DNA of 32,181 nt from Actinomycetes bacterium (lineage in GTDB: Bacteria > Actinomycetota > Actinomycetes > Mycobacteriales > Mycobacteriaceae), in assembly GCA_021793835.1 (NCBI GenBank), contig JAJYRZ010000007.1, forward strand, positions 1 to 32,181, read 5' to 3'. A program made the position numbers and the translations under genes. Positions 9,647-17,344 of this stretch are shown one piece after another (within the stretch, counting starts at the first letter, position 1; each line of letters starts with the position of its first letter). The notes beneath the pieces are model-generated. The model was not told the origin of the DNA. It ran no database searches and saw only the letters and a list, made by a program, of their open reading frames with translations.

Positions 9647-11167
9647 TCAGGCGGGCGGCGTCGGCGTGGCCGGCGGCGTGGTGGGGCCCTGCGGGGGCCG
9701 CGGCGGGCGCAGGTGGGGCAGGCGCGGGCGCCGGGTGGGCAGCGCCGGGATGCGGATGGGGATCGGGGCGCCCGAGAGCATCCGCGGGCGGCGCAGCAAC
9801 CGGGCGACCCATTCGCCCAAGACCACTCCCGACGCCAGGGCCGCACCGATGGTCAGCGCCGAGCCCATGTGGCTCATGCCGGTCACCGGATCCTCGTTGA
9901 GCATCGCGTACAGACCCCGGTAGATCGCCAGACCGGGCAACAGCGGGGTGATGCCGGACATGTCGACGATCATCGGCGGGGTCAGTGCCAGGCGGGCGAG
10001 CAGACCACCGGCCAGACCGACCACCGCGGCCGCGGCCCCGGCCGCGACGACCACCCCGGCGCCGAGATAGCCGGCGACGACGAAGATGGTGATGCCCACG
10101 GCCCCGGCCAGGGCGGAGACCAGCAGGGCGCGGGTCTGGGCGTAGCAGGCCACCGCGTAGGCGGTGGCCGCGACGGCCCCGGCGGTCACCTGGATCGGCA
10201 GGGCCGTCAGGTCCCCGGTGTACTGCGCGGGGGCGATCGCGGGCAGGGGATAGCCCAGTGCGGCCGCGGCGCGCAGTCCCAGCGCCACGCCGGCGATGAT
10301 GCCGCCGGTCATCACCAGCAGTTCGAAGAATCGGCCCACGCCGGTGATCGGGGCGCCGGTGATCGCGTCCTGCACCGAACCGACCAGCGACAGTCCCGAC
10401 AGCAGCACGATCACCCCGGCCGCGATGATCAGCGAGGGCCGGACCGAGATGTCGAGTTGGCTGCGCAGCGCGTACAGCACCGCGGCCGGGACCGTGGCGA
10501 TGAATCCGCCCACGACCTGCTGGAAGAACGCGGGCAGGCCGATGCGGCCGAGGAAGATGTTGACCCGGTCGATCACCACGGTGGTCGCGAACGCCACCAG
10601 GGTGACCAGGGCGCCCGCGCCGAGCAGCGCCGCGATGGCCCCGGCGAGCCCCGCCCAGCCCAGGGTCGCCACCCATCGCGGGTAGGCGTGGGGGCTCTCG
10701 CTGATCCGTCCGATCTGATCCAGCGCCTCGGCCGGGTCGATGCCGCCGCGCAGGATCGTGCGCACCAACCTGTCGGCCTGGGAGATGCGCGTGAAGTCGT
10801 GTGCGCGGGACTTGACGATGCGGATCGCACCGATCGGCGGCAGGTTCTCGCCGCGCAGCGCACTGATCGCGATCGAATCGTAGGTCGTGTTGACGTCGGT
10901 GTTGTACAGGCCGTAGGCGGCGGCGATCTGTCCGACCTGGGTCTCGGTGTCGATCGCGGCGGTGCCGGAGGCCAGCAGCACCTCACCGATCCACAGGGCG
11001 ACGCGCAGCACCTCGGTCACCGCGGCGTCGTCCGCCAGGTCGATCGGCTGCAGCGGCGACGGCGGCGGGGCGACCCGGTCCACCGTCGCCCGGGCGAAGC
11101 GCCGGGTGCTCCAGCCCTGCCGGATGCGCTCGATCAGGCCGGGTGCCTGGTCGTCGGCCTCAGCCAC
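9647..11167 (-). CDS. Threonine/serine exporter family protein (ThrE-like)
   Basis: 506 residues. The N-terminal half (about 45-300) matches the ThrE/DUF1212 layout: a soluble start with [22 protein letters not shown], then about five membrane helices. The C-terminal half (about 320-455) has the DUF3815-type helices with [17 protein letters not shown]. In all about ten hydrophobic helices are visible. The tail is Pro/Arg-rich and probably cytoplasmic. Family members export threonine and serine by proton exchange. GTG 11167 is chosen because GGGAGG lies five bases upstream; GTG 11173 would be directly attached to that sequence. A -10-like TAGATT (11202-11197) is nearby. The protein could transport other small amino acids. 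Confidence 0.85.
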   Translation of the reverse strand: MAEADDQAPGLIERIRQGWSTRRFARATVDRVAPPPSPLQPIDLADDAAVTEVLRVALWIGEVLLASGTAAIDTETQVGQIAAAYGLYNTDVNTTYDSIAISALRGENLPPIGAIRIVKSRAHDFTRISQADRLVRTILRGGIDPAEALDQIGRISESPHAYPRWVATLGWAGLAGAIAALLGAGALVTLVAFATTVVIDRVNIFLGRIGLPAFFQQVVGGFIATVPAAVLYALRSQLDISVRPSLIIAAGVIVLLSGLSLVGSVQDAITGAPITGVGRFFELLVMTGGIIAGVALGLRAAAALGYPLPAIAPAQYTGDLTALPIQVTAGAVAATAYAVACYAQTRALLVSALAGAVGITIFVVAGYLGAGVVVAAGAAAAVVGLAGGLLARLALTPPMIVDMSGITPLLPGLAIYRGLYAMLNEDPVTGMSHMGSALTIGAALASGVVLGEWVARLLRRPRMLSGAPIPIRIPALPTRRPRLPHLRPPRPPQGPTTPPATPTPPA

Positions 11168-11507
11168 GGGCACCTCCCGAAGAACTCATGGGTACGAATC
11201 TATCGCCGACACCGTGTGCGCGGCGACGGGTGGGGAAAGGCCCGTGGGCGCTCGGGCGCGCCCCGATGGGCGGCCTCGACGCCGATCGATGCCCTGCTCT
11301 CACGTACGGCCCGTTTCGCCCCAGGTCAGACGGTCCGATGATGCCCCCGCGCCACCGGTTCCAGCGGCGTGGTTTCCAGTGTATGGGTCGGCCCCGTTCG
11401 GGGCCGTGGCGGGGCACGTTGGATGGGCCCGCGCGCCTGCGGTGCCGATCGCAGGCGGTGCGGGCCAGTCGCATGGCCGACCGGCGCCGAGAGCGTGGTC
11501 GGGGTCG
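11168..11507. other. Gene-free stretch between thrE-like gene and tRNA-Thr
   Basis: I see no convincing gene in these 340 bases. At the left end is a promoter for the exporter gene (TAGATT on the minus strand, 11202-11197). At the right end are two hairpins that could end the tRNA transcript: CGGCCCC/GGGGCCG at 11389-11406 (4-base loop) and CGCCTGCG/CGCAGGCG at 11434-11457 (8-base loop). The open frames here lack ribosome-binding sites and have arginine-rich, low-complexity translations. Confidence 0.5.
11389..11457 (-). terminator. Two hairpins downstream of tRNA-Thr
   Basis: Perfect 7-bp (11389-11406, loop GTTC) and 8-bp (11434-11457) inverted repeats follow the tRNA 3' end on the minus strand. 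They are GC-rich without T-tracts. A role in ending the tRNA transcript is inferred from position. Confidence 0.35.
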
Positions 11508-11583
11508 TGGAGCTGGAGACGAGACTCGAACTCGCAACCGTCCCATTACAAGTGGGGTGCGCTACCAATTGCGCCACTCCAGC
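11508..11583 (-). tRNA. tRNA-Thr (anticodon TGT)
   Basis: 76 bases including an encoded CCA end. The acceptor stem is GCTGGAG/CTCCAGC (7 pairs). The D stem is GCGC/GCGC with loop AATTGGTA. The anticodon loop is CTTGTAA with TGT at 11550-11548. The variable loop is CGGTT, and the T stem is GCGAG/CTCGT with loop TTCGAGT (one G-T pair). The discriminator base is T. The anticodon stem CCCCA/TGGGA has one C-A mismatch at its base (27-43). A -10-like TACGAT lies upstream at 11625-11620 on the minus strand. Confidence 0.95.
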
Positions 11584-11673
11584 GCGGCCGCCGGCCTTGT
11601 GGGCCGACAAGCCGTGCACATCGTAGCCGGGGCACGGGCGGGACCGCGCGTCGCCCGGGCCCCACAGAACGGC

Positions 11674-11699
11674 TACAGTATTAGGTAAGGCTAACTTAC
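11674..11699 (+). promoter_or_regulatory. Promoter and DtxR/IdeR-type iron box of the siderophore-interacting gene
   Basis: TTAGGTAAGGCTAACTTAC at 11681-11699 agrees with the 19-bp iron-box consensus TTAGGTTAGGCTAACCTAA at 16 positions. A TANNNT -10 (TACAGT, 11674-11679) sits directly in front, so a bound regulator would cover the transcription start. Iron repression of the next gene is the expected outcome. Confidence 0.8.
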
Positions 11700-11714
11700 C
11701 GATGGAGGTCATCT

Positions 11715-12497
11715 GTGGCACGTGCTGAAACGACGCTGGTCGTCCTGCGTACCGAGCGGCTCTCGCCGGATCTGGTCCGGGTCCATCTCGGCGGTCCGGG
11801 GCTGGCGGACTTCCAGCCCAACGGTTTCACCGATGCGTACGTCAAGCTCGCCTTCCCGGGCGCGGACGGCGAGGATCCGGTGCTGCGCACCTACACCGTG
11901 CGCTCCTACGACCCGCAGGCCGGCGAGCTGGCGATCGACTTCGTCGTCCACGGCGACGCCGGCGTGGCCGGTCCCTGGGCGCGTGAGGCGCGCGAAGGGC
12001 AGACCCTGGTGCTGCGCGGCCCCGGCGGGGCCTACCGGCCCGACCCGGACGCCGACTGGCATCTGCTGGCCGGCGACGAGTCGGCGCTGCCCGCGATCGG
12101 CGCTGCGCTCGAGGCGCTCGGCGCCGATGCGCGCGGTCAGGTCTTCGTCGAGGTCTCCGGTCCCGAAGGTGAGATCGCGCTGCCCGCACCCGCCGGGGTG
12201 GAGGTGACCTGGCTGCACCGCGGCCACGCGGCCGCCGACGCGCCGGAGGATCGGGCCGGCCGGCAGGCGCCGCTGGTGTCAGCGGTGCGCGAGGCGCCCT
12301 GGTGGGGCGGACGCGTCCAGGTGTTCGTGCACGGCGAAGCCGAGGCGGTGATGAAGGGTGTGCGGCCCTACATCCGGCGCGAGCGCGCGGTGCCGGCCGC
12401 CGACGCCTCGATCTCCGGCTACTGGCGCCGCGGACGCACCGAGGAGGGCTTCCGGGTGTGGAAGCGCGAGCTCGCCGTCGCCGAGGCGCCCGCCTGA
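11715..12497 (+). CDS. Siderophore-interacting protein (FAD-dependent ferric-siderophore reductase)
   Basis: 260 residues. The start is GTG 11715 with GGAGG six bases upstream. The N-terminal half is a FAD-binding barrel with RTYTVR at 58-63 and the family signature FVVHGDAGVAGPWA at 76-89. The C-terminal half is the NAD(P)H-binding SIP domain, with LLAGDESALPAIGAALEAL and the terminal ISGYWRRGRTEEGFR. Such enzymes reduce the iron of imported ferric siderophores so it can be released in the cytoplasm. The iron box directly upstream supports this role. No siderophore biosynthesis or permease gene is in the window, so the substrate is unknown. The gene converges on bacterioferritin, with a strong palindrome between. 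Confidence 0.9.
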   Translation: MARAETTLVVLRTERLSPDLVRVHLGGPGLADFQPNGFTDAYVKLAFPGADGEDPVLRTYTVRSYDPQAGELAIDFVVHGDAGVAGPWAREAREGQTLVLRGPGGAYRPDPDADWHLLAGDESALPAIGAALEALGADARGQVFVEVSGPEGEIALPAPAGVEVTWLHRGHAAADAPEDRAGRQAPLVSAVREAPWWGGRVQVFVHGEAEAVMKGVRPYIRRERAVPAADASISGYWRRGRTEEGFRVWKRELAVAEAPA

Positions 12498-12517
12498 GCG
12501 CAGCCGGGTCGACAGGA

Positions 12518-12571
12518 AGACGCCTGCGGCCGGCCGGACCCGTCGACGGGTCCGGCCGGCCGCAGGCGTCT
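12518..12571. terminator. Perfect 54-bp palindrome, bidirectional terminator
   Basis: The 27-bp half-sites are exact reverse complements centred on GTCGAC (12542-12547), with the core CCGGCCGGACCCGTCGACGG. It lies 21 bases after the siderophore gene stop and 23 bases beyond the bacterioferritin stop. Transcripts from both directions would fold into a very stable stem. No T-tract follows on either side. Confidence 0.75.
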
Positions 12572-12593
12572 CGCTCGAGCGTCCGGCCTGCGG

Positions 12594-13064
12594 TCAGGCC
12601 TCGATCTGCTGCGCCAGGTAGCGCTCCTCGCCCAGGTTCTCGATGAGCTGGAGCTGGGTCTCGATGTAGTCGATGTGCTCCTCCTCATCGGCGAGGATCT
12701 CCTCGAAGATCCGGGCGGAGGTGATGTCGCCGACCGTGCGCATGTGCTCGATGCCCCGGCGCAGTCGATCGACCGCCGCGACCTCGATCTCCATGTCGGC
12801 CTGCAGCATCTCCACGATCGTCTGCCCGATCGCGATGGTGCCCAGGCGCTGGTAGTTCGGCAGTCCCTCGAGGAACAGGATCCGCTCGGTGAGGGTCTCG
12901 GCGTGCCGCATCTCGTCGATCGACTCGCTGCGGGTGTAGGCGGCGAGCTTGGCCCAGCCGCGGTCCTGCTGCATCTTCGAATGCAGGAAGTACTGGTTGA
13001 TCGCCGTGAGCTCGGCGGTGAGCTGCTCGTTGAGGAACTCGATGACCTTCTTGTCGCCCTGCAT
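12594..13064 (-). CDS. bfr: Bacterioferritin
   Basis: 156 residues, the full family length. All diiron ferroxidase ligands are present: Glu18, Glu51, His54, Glu94, Glu127 and His130. The haem ligand Met52 (DEMRHAE) is also present. It should assemble into the 24-subunit haem-containing shell that oxidises and stores iron in the cytoplasm. Bfd, the ferredoxin that reduces stored iron for release, is encoded just upstream on the same strand, so the pair is probably one transcript. The start is ATG 13064 with AGGAGGC upstream. There is no encapsulin-loading peptide at the C-terminus (it ends LAQQIEA), so it is not obviously cargo of the encapsulin found further on. Confidence 0.96.
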   Translation of the reverse strand: MQGDKKVIEFLNEQLTAELTAINQYFLHSKMQQDRGWAKLAAYTRSESIDEMRHAETLTERILFLEGLPNYQRLGTIAIGQTIVEMLQADMEIEVAAVDRLRRGIEHMRTVGDITSARIFEEILADEEEHIDYIETQLQLIENLGEERYLAQQIEA

Positions 13065-13117
13065 GACGCCTCCTGTGTGCCGACGGTGTCTAGGTGCCTC
13101 ACGCGTGGCCGGAAGGG

Positions 13118-13315
13118 TCAGCCGGCGATCGGCAACTCCATCGTGCCATCGTCGACCGGAGTGCTCAGCACGATGGCCTTGATCCGGTGCACGCAGCGGC
13201 CGCAGTCGGTGCCCGCCCCGCAGGCCCGACCGACCTCATTGACCGATCGGGCGCCGTCGCGCACGTGCTCGACGATCTCGTCGACGGTCACGCCGCGGCA
13301 GATGCAGGCATACAC
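13118..13315 (-). CDS. bfd: Bacterioferritin-associated ferredoxin (2Fe-2S)
   Basis: 65 residues. The four cluster ligands are in the family arrangement: Cys4 and Cys6 (MYACIC) and Cys38 and Cys41 (DCGRC). An extra Cys32 is present. Bfd docks on bacterioferritin and passes electrons to the stored ferric mineral so iron can leave. The start is GTG 13315 with GGAGG nine bases upstream. The gene ends 53 bases before bfr. The paired iron-box-like sites 69-113 bases upstream indicate iron control of both genes. Confidence 0.93.
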   Translation of the reverse strand: MYACICRGVTVDEIVEHVRDGARSVNEVGRACGAGTDCGRCVHRIKAIVLSTPVDDGTMELPIAG

Positions 13316-13383
13316 GTCAGGGGACCTCCAGCTCCAGGGGTGCCCGCCGTCCGATGCACTGGCGCCGAACGGCGGCGGTAGCT

Positions 13384-13428
13384 AAAGGTTAGGCTGCCCA
13401 AACCCATTAGTGCAATAGGCTTGCCTAT
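13384..13428 (-). promoter_or_regulatory. bfd-bfr promoter with two iron-box-like sites
   Basis: On the minus strand a -35 TTGCAC (13415-13410) and a -10 TAACCT (13391-13386) are 18 bases apart. The plus-strand sequence 13384-13402 (AAAGGTTAGGCTGCCCAAA) matches the iron-box consensus at about 14 of 19 positions and covers the -10. The palindrome ATAGGCTTGCCTAT at 13415-13428 lies just upstream of the -35 and resembles the box core. Binding by an IdeR/DtxR protein is inferred. Confidence 0.6.
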
Positions 13429-13445
13429 GTGATTTTCGTCTCACC

Positions 13446-14261
13446 TCAGTGGCGCGTGTGGCGATCGCGTGGCGGCCAGTCCTCGTCGTCGATCTGGGTG
13501 TAGACCTCACTGCCGCGGATCGGGCGTCGCCGGGCGCGGGTGCCGGGGATGCGCCCGGCCAGGTCCGACAGCGGCACCACGGCCGCGTTGAGCACCTGCA
13601 CCGCGTCTTGGAGGCGATCGATGGTGTCGCCGAGTGCGACCAGCTGATCCAGGGTGCCGCCTTCGGCGGTGAGCTTCTCCAGAAAGCCGCCCTCGGCCAG
13701 CAGGGTCTCGGCCAGCCCGCCCTCGGTCAGCAGCCGGTCGATCGGCCCGCCCGGTTCGGTGAGCCGGTCCAGCGCCCCGTCCTCGGAGAGCATGCGGTCC
13801 AGCGGGCCGGCCTCGGCGGTGATCCGGTCGAAGGCCCCGCCCTCGGACAGCAGTCGCTCCAGCGGTCCGCCCGGGGCGATGAGCGTCTCGAGCATCCCGC
13901 CCTCGTCGAGCAGCCGGTCGATCGGCCCGCCGGGCTCGGTGAGCCGGCCGGCCACCCCGTCCTGGTCGAGCATGTGGTCCAGGGCGCCGCCCGGGGCCAT
14001 CGCCTGGCCGAGCGGACGGTCGTCGGCGGTCACCGCGGCCAGACGCTGGAGCAGTGCGACGGGCCCGTTGGGGTCGGACAGCAGCTTGGTGATCTGCTCG
14101 GCCAGCCCGCCCGGGCCCACGAGCGCGGCGAACTGGTCGGCATAGCCGCCCGGCCGTCGGATCGGCCCGCTCGGCGCCGCGAGCTGACCGATCTCCAGGG
14201 TCGCTCGGGTGGCGGCGACCGAGAGCCGGTACGGCAGCGTCAACACGTCGGTGAACCCCAT
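13446..14261 (-). CDS. Unknown protein built of thirteen 10-residue Gly-Gly repeats
   Basis: 271 residues from ATG 14261. I do not recognise a family. Residues 1-88 include an amphipathic start (LTLPYRLSVAATRATLEIGQL) and two weaker repeat-like stretches. Residues 89-218 are thirteen decapeptides with no insertion or deletion. The consensus is (E/P)-G-G-x-(L/I)-(D/E)-R-L-(L/T)-x, with GG or a variant at 91, 101, 111 and so on to 211. A hydrophobic segment (VQVLNAAVVPLSDLAG) follows, then a basic patch (TRARRRPIRG) and an acidic end. There is no signal peptide or membrane helix. TAACCT at 14274-14269 followed by seven bases and the ATG suggests a leaderless message. bfd lies 130 bases downstream on the same strand but has its own promoter. 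Confidence 0.75.
   Translation of the reverse strand: MGFTDVLTLPYRLSVAATRATLEIGQLAAPSGPIRRPGGYADQFAALVGPGGLAEQITKLLSDPNGPVALLQRLAAVTADDRPLGQAMAPGGALDHMLDQDGVAGRLTEPGGPIDRLLDEGGMLETLIAPGGPLERLLSEGGAFDRITAEAGPLDRMLSEDGALDRLTEPGGPIDRLLTEGGLAETLLAEGGFLEKLTAEGGTLDQLVALGDTIDRLQDAVQVLNAAVVPLSDLAGRIPGTRARRRPIRGSEVYTQIDDEDWPPRDRHTRH
13608..13997 (-). repeat. Thirteen in-phase 30-bp coding repeats
   Basis: This region encodes residues 89-218 of the unknown protein. Each unit is 30 bp, degenerate at DNA level but exact in length. The closest pair is the CTCGGTGAGCCGG-type unit near 13759 and 13939. It is a protein repeat and not a spacer array. Confidence 0.85.
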
Positions 14262-14268
14262 GGCAGTG

Positions 14269-14274
14269 AGGTTA
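14269..14274 (-). promoter_or_regulatory. Putative -10 of the repeat-protein gene (leaderless)
   Basis: TAACCT on the minus strand is followed by exactly seven bases and the ATG at 14261. No Shine-Dalgarno sequence is present. This fits a transcript that begins at the start codon. Confidence 0.5.
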
Positions 14275-14353
14275 GCCTGTCTCGCCCGGCCCCGGAACCG
14301 GTCGGGCGAGAGCCGATCGGCGACCGTCCCACCGGGCCCGGCCCGGCTGCGGA

Positions 14354-14782
14354 TCAGGCGTCGGCGACGGTGGCGCCGTGGCCCTGCTCGCGCAGGGCGG
14401 CGCGGATGCGCGCCGCCGCGTCGTCCATCACCTCGGCCGGGGCGTTCGGGTCCGCGATCGACAGGTCGAAGCCGGACATGTCGGCCGCGGGGAAGACGTG
14501 CAGATGCAGGTGCGGGACCTCGAAACCGGCGATCAGCATCCCGGCGCGCGGGGCGTCGAACGCTGCGGTGACCGCGCGCCCGATGTGCTGAGCGACGGCG
14601 GCGCACCGGGTGAACAGGCCCGATTCGACCGCCTGCCAGTGGTCCACCTCGGCCCGCGGCACCACCAGGGTGTGGCCGGGGGCGACCGGCGCGATGGTCA
14701 AAAACGCCACGACCTCGTCGTCGGCCCAGACGAAGCGGCCCGGCAGTTCGCCGGCGATGATCTTTGTGAACACGGAAGCCAT
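14354..14782 (-). CDS. HIT family protein (nucleotide hydrolase/transferase)
   Basis: 142 residues. The histidine triad is HLHLHV with His91, His93 and His95. The rest also fits the Hint/HIT fold: [21 protein letters not shown] near the start and [18 protein letters not shown] at 32-49. HIT enzymes cleave nucleoside phosphoramidates or dinucleotides; the specific substrate cannot be read from sequence. The start ATG 14782 gives the family-typical N-terminus (SVFTKII); ATG 14794 would add four residues without a better ribosome-binding site. It is divergent from purD, with 60 bases between the start codons. Confidence 0.92.
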   Translation of the reverse strand: MASVFTKIIAGELPGRFVWADDEVVAFLTIAPVAPGHTLVVPRAEVDHWQAVESGLFTRCAAVAQHIGRAVTAAFDAPRAGMLIAGFEVPHLHLHVFPAADMSGFDLSIADPNAPAEVMDDAAARIRAALREQGHGATVADA

Positions 14783-14830
14783 GCCTTGCAGCATCGTCGA
14801 TACGGTGCGCGGGCGCCAGTGCCGACACTC

Positions 14831-14842
14831 TAGGGTGGAGTC
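14831..14842 (+). promoter_or_regulatory. purD promoter -10, probable leaderless start
   Basis: TAGGGT (14831-14836) is followed by six bases and GTG 14843. A short GGAG (14837-14840) is too close to the start for normal ribosome binding. Confidence 0.45.
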
Positions 14843-16129
14843 GTGCGCGTACTCGTCATCGGTTCCGGGGCCCGTGAACACGCCCTGGCCGTCGCTCTGC
14901 GACGCGATCCCGCCGTCACCTCCGTCTTCTGCGGCCCCGGCAACGCCGGCACCGCCGCGGTCGCGGAGAACCGTCCGGTCGACGCCGCCTCCCCGGAGGC
15001 CGTGACCGCCCTGGCCCGCGAGGTCGAGGCCGACCTGGTCGTCGTCGGCCCCGAGGTGCCGCTGGTGCTCGGTGTGGCCGAGGCGGTGCGCGAGGCCGGC
15101 ATCGACTGCTTCGGCCCGTCGGCCGCGGCCGCGCAGATCGAGGGCTCGAAGGCCTTCGCCAAGGACGTCATGGCGGCCGCCGGGGTGCGCACCGCGCACG
15201 CCGAGATCATCGACAACCCGGCCGAGCTCGACGCCGGGCTGGACCGGTTCGGTCCGACCTGGGTGGTCAAGGACGACGGTCTGGCCGCGGGCAAGGGCGT
15301 GGTGGTCACCACCGACCGCGCCGAGGCCCGCGCGCACGCCGCCGCCCTGCTCGAGGACGGGCACCCGGTGCTGCTGGAGAGCTTCCTGTCCGGCCCCGAG
15401 GTGTCGCTGTTCTGCCTGGTGCACGGCGAGACCGTGGTGCCGCTCGCCCCGGCCCAGGACCACAAGCGCGTCGGTGACGACGAGACCGGGCCGAACACCG
15501 GCGGCATGGGTGCCTACGCGCCGCTGCCCTGGCTGCCCGCGGCCACCGCCCAGCGCATCGTCGACGAGGTCGCCCGCCCCGTGGCGAAGGAGATGGTCGC
15601 GCGCGGGGTGCCGTACACCGGTCTGCTGTACGCGGGCCTGGCCGTCGACGCCGAGGGCCCGGCGGTGATCGAGTTCAACTGTCGCTTCGGCGATCCCGAG
15701 ACTCAGGTCGTCCTGCCGCTGCTCAAGACCCCGCTGGGCGGACTGCTCAAGGCGGCCGCCGACGGTTCGCTCAGCGATCGGACCGTGCTGGAGTGGAACG
15801 ACGACGCCGCGGTGACCGTGGTGCTGGCCGCCGAGCACTACCCGGACACCCCGCGCACCGGTGACGAGATCACCGGGGAGCTGACCGGGGAGCAGCCCGG
15901 ACCGGTGGCCGGATCCTCCTCGGTGGTGCTGCACGCCGGCACCGCCCGCGACGGGCAGGGCCGCCTGGTCTCCGCCGGCGGCCGGGTGCTCAACGTCGTC
16001 GGCGTCGGGCCGGACCTCGCGGCCGCGCGCGCCGCCGCCTACGACCGGATCGGGAAGATCTCGCTGCCCGGCGCCCACCACCGCACCGACATCGGCGGCA
16101 AGGCCGCCGACGGCGAGATCCGCATCTAG
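14843..16129 (+). CDS. purD: Phosphoribosylamine-glycine ligase (GAR synthetase)
   Basis: 428 residues, full length. The enzyme joins glycine to phosphoribosylamine with ATP, the second step of de novo purine synthesis. The N-terminal dinucleotide-like fold begins [14 protein letters not shown] (2-15). The ATP-grasp domain has the loop [12 protein letters not shown] (144-155), [11 protein letters not shown] (217-227) and the metal-binding [12 protein letters not shown] (277-288). The C-terminal domain is complete. The start is GTG 14843. The gene is monocistronic or leads the next gene, which starts 11 bases after its stop. It is split by several genes from purB, purC and purL in the same window, an arrangement reminiscent of Rv0772-Rv0803. 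Confidence 0.97.
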   Translation: MRVLVIGSGAREHALAVALRRDPAVTSVFCGPGNAGTAAVAENRPVDAASPEAVTALAREVEADLVVVGPEVPLVLGVAEAVREAGIDCFGPSAAAAQIEGSKAFAKDVMAAAGVRTAHAEIIDNPAELDAGLDRFGPTWVVKDDGLAAGKGVVVTTDRAEARAHAAALLEDGHPVLLESFLSGPEVSLFCLVHGETVVPLAPAQDHKRVGDDETGPNTGGMGAYAPLPWLPAATAQRIVDEVARPVAKEMVARGVPYTGLLYAGLAVDAEGPAVIEFNCRFGDPETQVVLPLLKTPLGGLLKAAADGSLSDRTVLEWNDDAAVTVVLAAEHYPDTPRTGDEITGELTGEQPGPVAGSSSVVLHAGTARDGQGRLVSAGGRVLNVVGVGPDLAAARAAAYDRIGKISLPGAHHRTDIGGKAADGEIRI

Positions 16130-16140
16130 CGGCGGACCCG

Positions 16141-17301
16141 GTGCCTGCGATCACGCCGTCCCGGCGTTCCACGATCGAGCCCTTCCACGTCATGGAGGTG
16201 CTCGCGGCGGCCGAGCAGCGGCGCCGCACCCACGGCGACCTGGTGTCGCTGGCCGCCGGTCAACCGTCCACCCCGGCGCCCGCGCCGGTGCTGGCGGTCG
16301 CGCGCGCAGCGCTGGACACCGAACTGCTCGGCTACACCGAGGCGCTGGGCATCGCCGAGTTGCGGGCCACGATCGCCGACCACCACGCCCGCGAATACGA
16401 CATCGACGTCACGGCCGACGACGTGGTGGTCACCACCGGTTCCTCGGGTGCGTTCACGCTGCTGTTCCTGGCGGCCTTCGACGTCGGCGACACCGTGGTG
16501 ATGGCCCGGCCCGGCTACCCCGGCTACCGCAACACCCTCGCCGCCCTGGGGGTGCGCGTCCGTGAACTCGACTGCGGGCCCGAGACCCGTTATCAGCCGA
16601 CGGTGGCGATGCTCGAAGCCCTGGACCGTCCGCCGGCCGGGCTCATCGTGGCCAGCCCCGCCAATCCGACCGGCACCATCATCGACCCGGACGAGCTCGC
16701 GGCGTTGGCGCGCTGGTGCGCAGAGAACGGCACCCTGCTGATCTCCGACGAGATCTACCACGGCATCGCCTTCGGTGATCAGCACGTGGCCAGCGCCTGG
16801 CAGACCTCACGGGATGCGGCGGTGATCGGCTCGGTGTCGAAGTACTTCTCGATGACCGGGTGGCGCCTGGGCTGGATGCTGGTGCCCGAGACGCTGCGCG
16901 ACGCGGTCGACCGGCTGACCGGCAACATGACGATCTGTCCGCCGGCCCCCGCCCAGCACGCCGCGATCGCCGCCTTCGGACCGGACTCGCGCGCCGAACT
17001 CGACGGGCACGTCGACCGCTACGCGGCCAACCGGCGACTGTTGCTCGACGGCCTGCCGCGGATCGGCATCGACCGGCTCGCCCCGGCCGACGGCGCCTTC
17101 TACGTCTACGCCGACATCGGGCATCTGACCGACGACTCGCTGCGCTGGTGCACCGAGATGCTCGCACGCACCGGAGTGGCGATGATCCCGGGCGTGGATT
17201 TCGACACCGCCCGCGGCGGACAGACCGTCCGATTGAGTTTCGCCGGAGCAGGGGCCGACATCACACAGGCTCTGACCAGGCTCGATGCTGCACTGAAATG
17301 A
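16141..17301 (+). CDS. Class I/II PLP-dependent aminotransferase
   Basis: 386 residues, fold-type I aminotransferase. The PLP lysine is Lys234 in [15 protein letters not shown]. Other cofactor contacts are SPANPTG (172-178), ISDEIYHG with Asp203 and Tyr206, and the substrate-carboxylate arginine Arg364 (TVRLSF). The AAGQPS motif at 38-43 is the usual AxGxPD variant of aspartate-like aminotransferases. The amino-acid specificity cannot be set from these motifs; aspartate, alanine or an aromatic amino acid are all possible. GTG 16141 lies 11 bases after purD, so co-transcription is likely, though no metabolic link to purines is obvious. A TetR gene follows 43 bases after the stop. Confidence 0.9.
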   Translation: MPAITPSRRSTIEPFHVMEVLAAAEQRRRTHGDLVSLAAGQPSTPAPAPVLAVARAALDTELLGYTEALGIAELRATIADHHAREYDIDVTADDVVVTTGSSGAFTLLFLAAFDVGDTVVMARPGYPGYRNTLAALGVRVRELDCGPETRYQPTVAMLEALDRPPAGLIVASPANPTGTIIDPDELAALARWCAENGTLLISDEIYHGIAFGDQHVASAWQTSRDAAVIGSVSKYFSMTGWRLGWMLVPETLRDAVDRLTGNMTICPPAPAQHAAIAAFGPDSRAELDGHVDRYAANRRLLLDGLPRIGIDRLAPADGAFYVYADIGHLTDDSLRWCTEMLARTGVAMIPGVDFDTARGGQTVRLSFAGAGADITQALTRLDAALK

Positions 17302-17344
17302 ACTCCTCACGCGAAGTGACGGCCCGATGTGTGAAGATCAGGCC

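Noticed and set aside
9263-11341. A 692-codon plus-strand open frame
   Set aside because: It is a high-GC shadow of the ThrE-like gene, with low-complexity Gly/Arg/Gln translation and no start signal.
13608-13997. 30-bp periodic repeats considered as a CRISPR array
   Set aside because: There are no spacers. The periodicity is in-frame coding of a decapeptide and the units are degenerate.
14269-14278. AGGCTAACCT half iron box before the repeat-protein gene
   Set aside because: Only one half matches the 19-bp consensus, and the same bases are explained by the -10 TAACCT seven bases before the ATG.
16141-16160. A leaderless start for the aminotransferase gene
   Set aside because: TAGCGG before it does not fit TANNNT, and the gene lies 11 bases after purD, so read-through is simpler.
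17307-17319. TCAC-GCGAA-GTGA dyad before the TetR gene as an operator
   Set aside because: Arms of four bases are expected often by chance in this composition; it is noted in the gene entry only.
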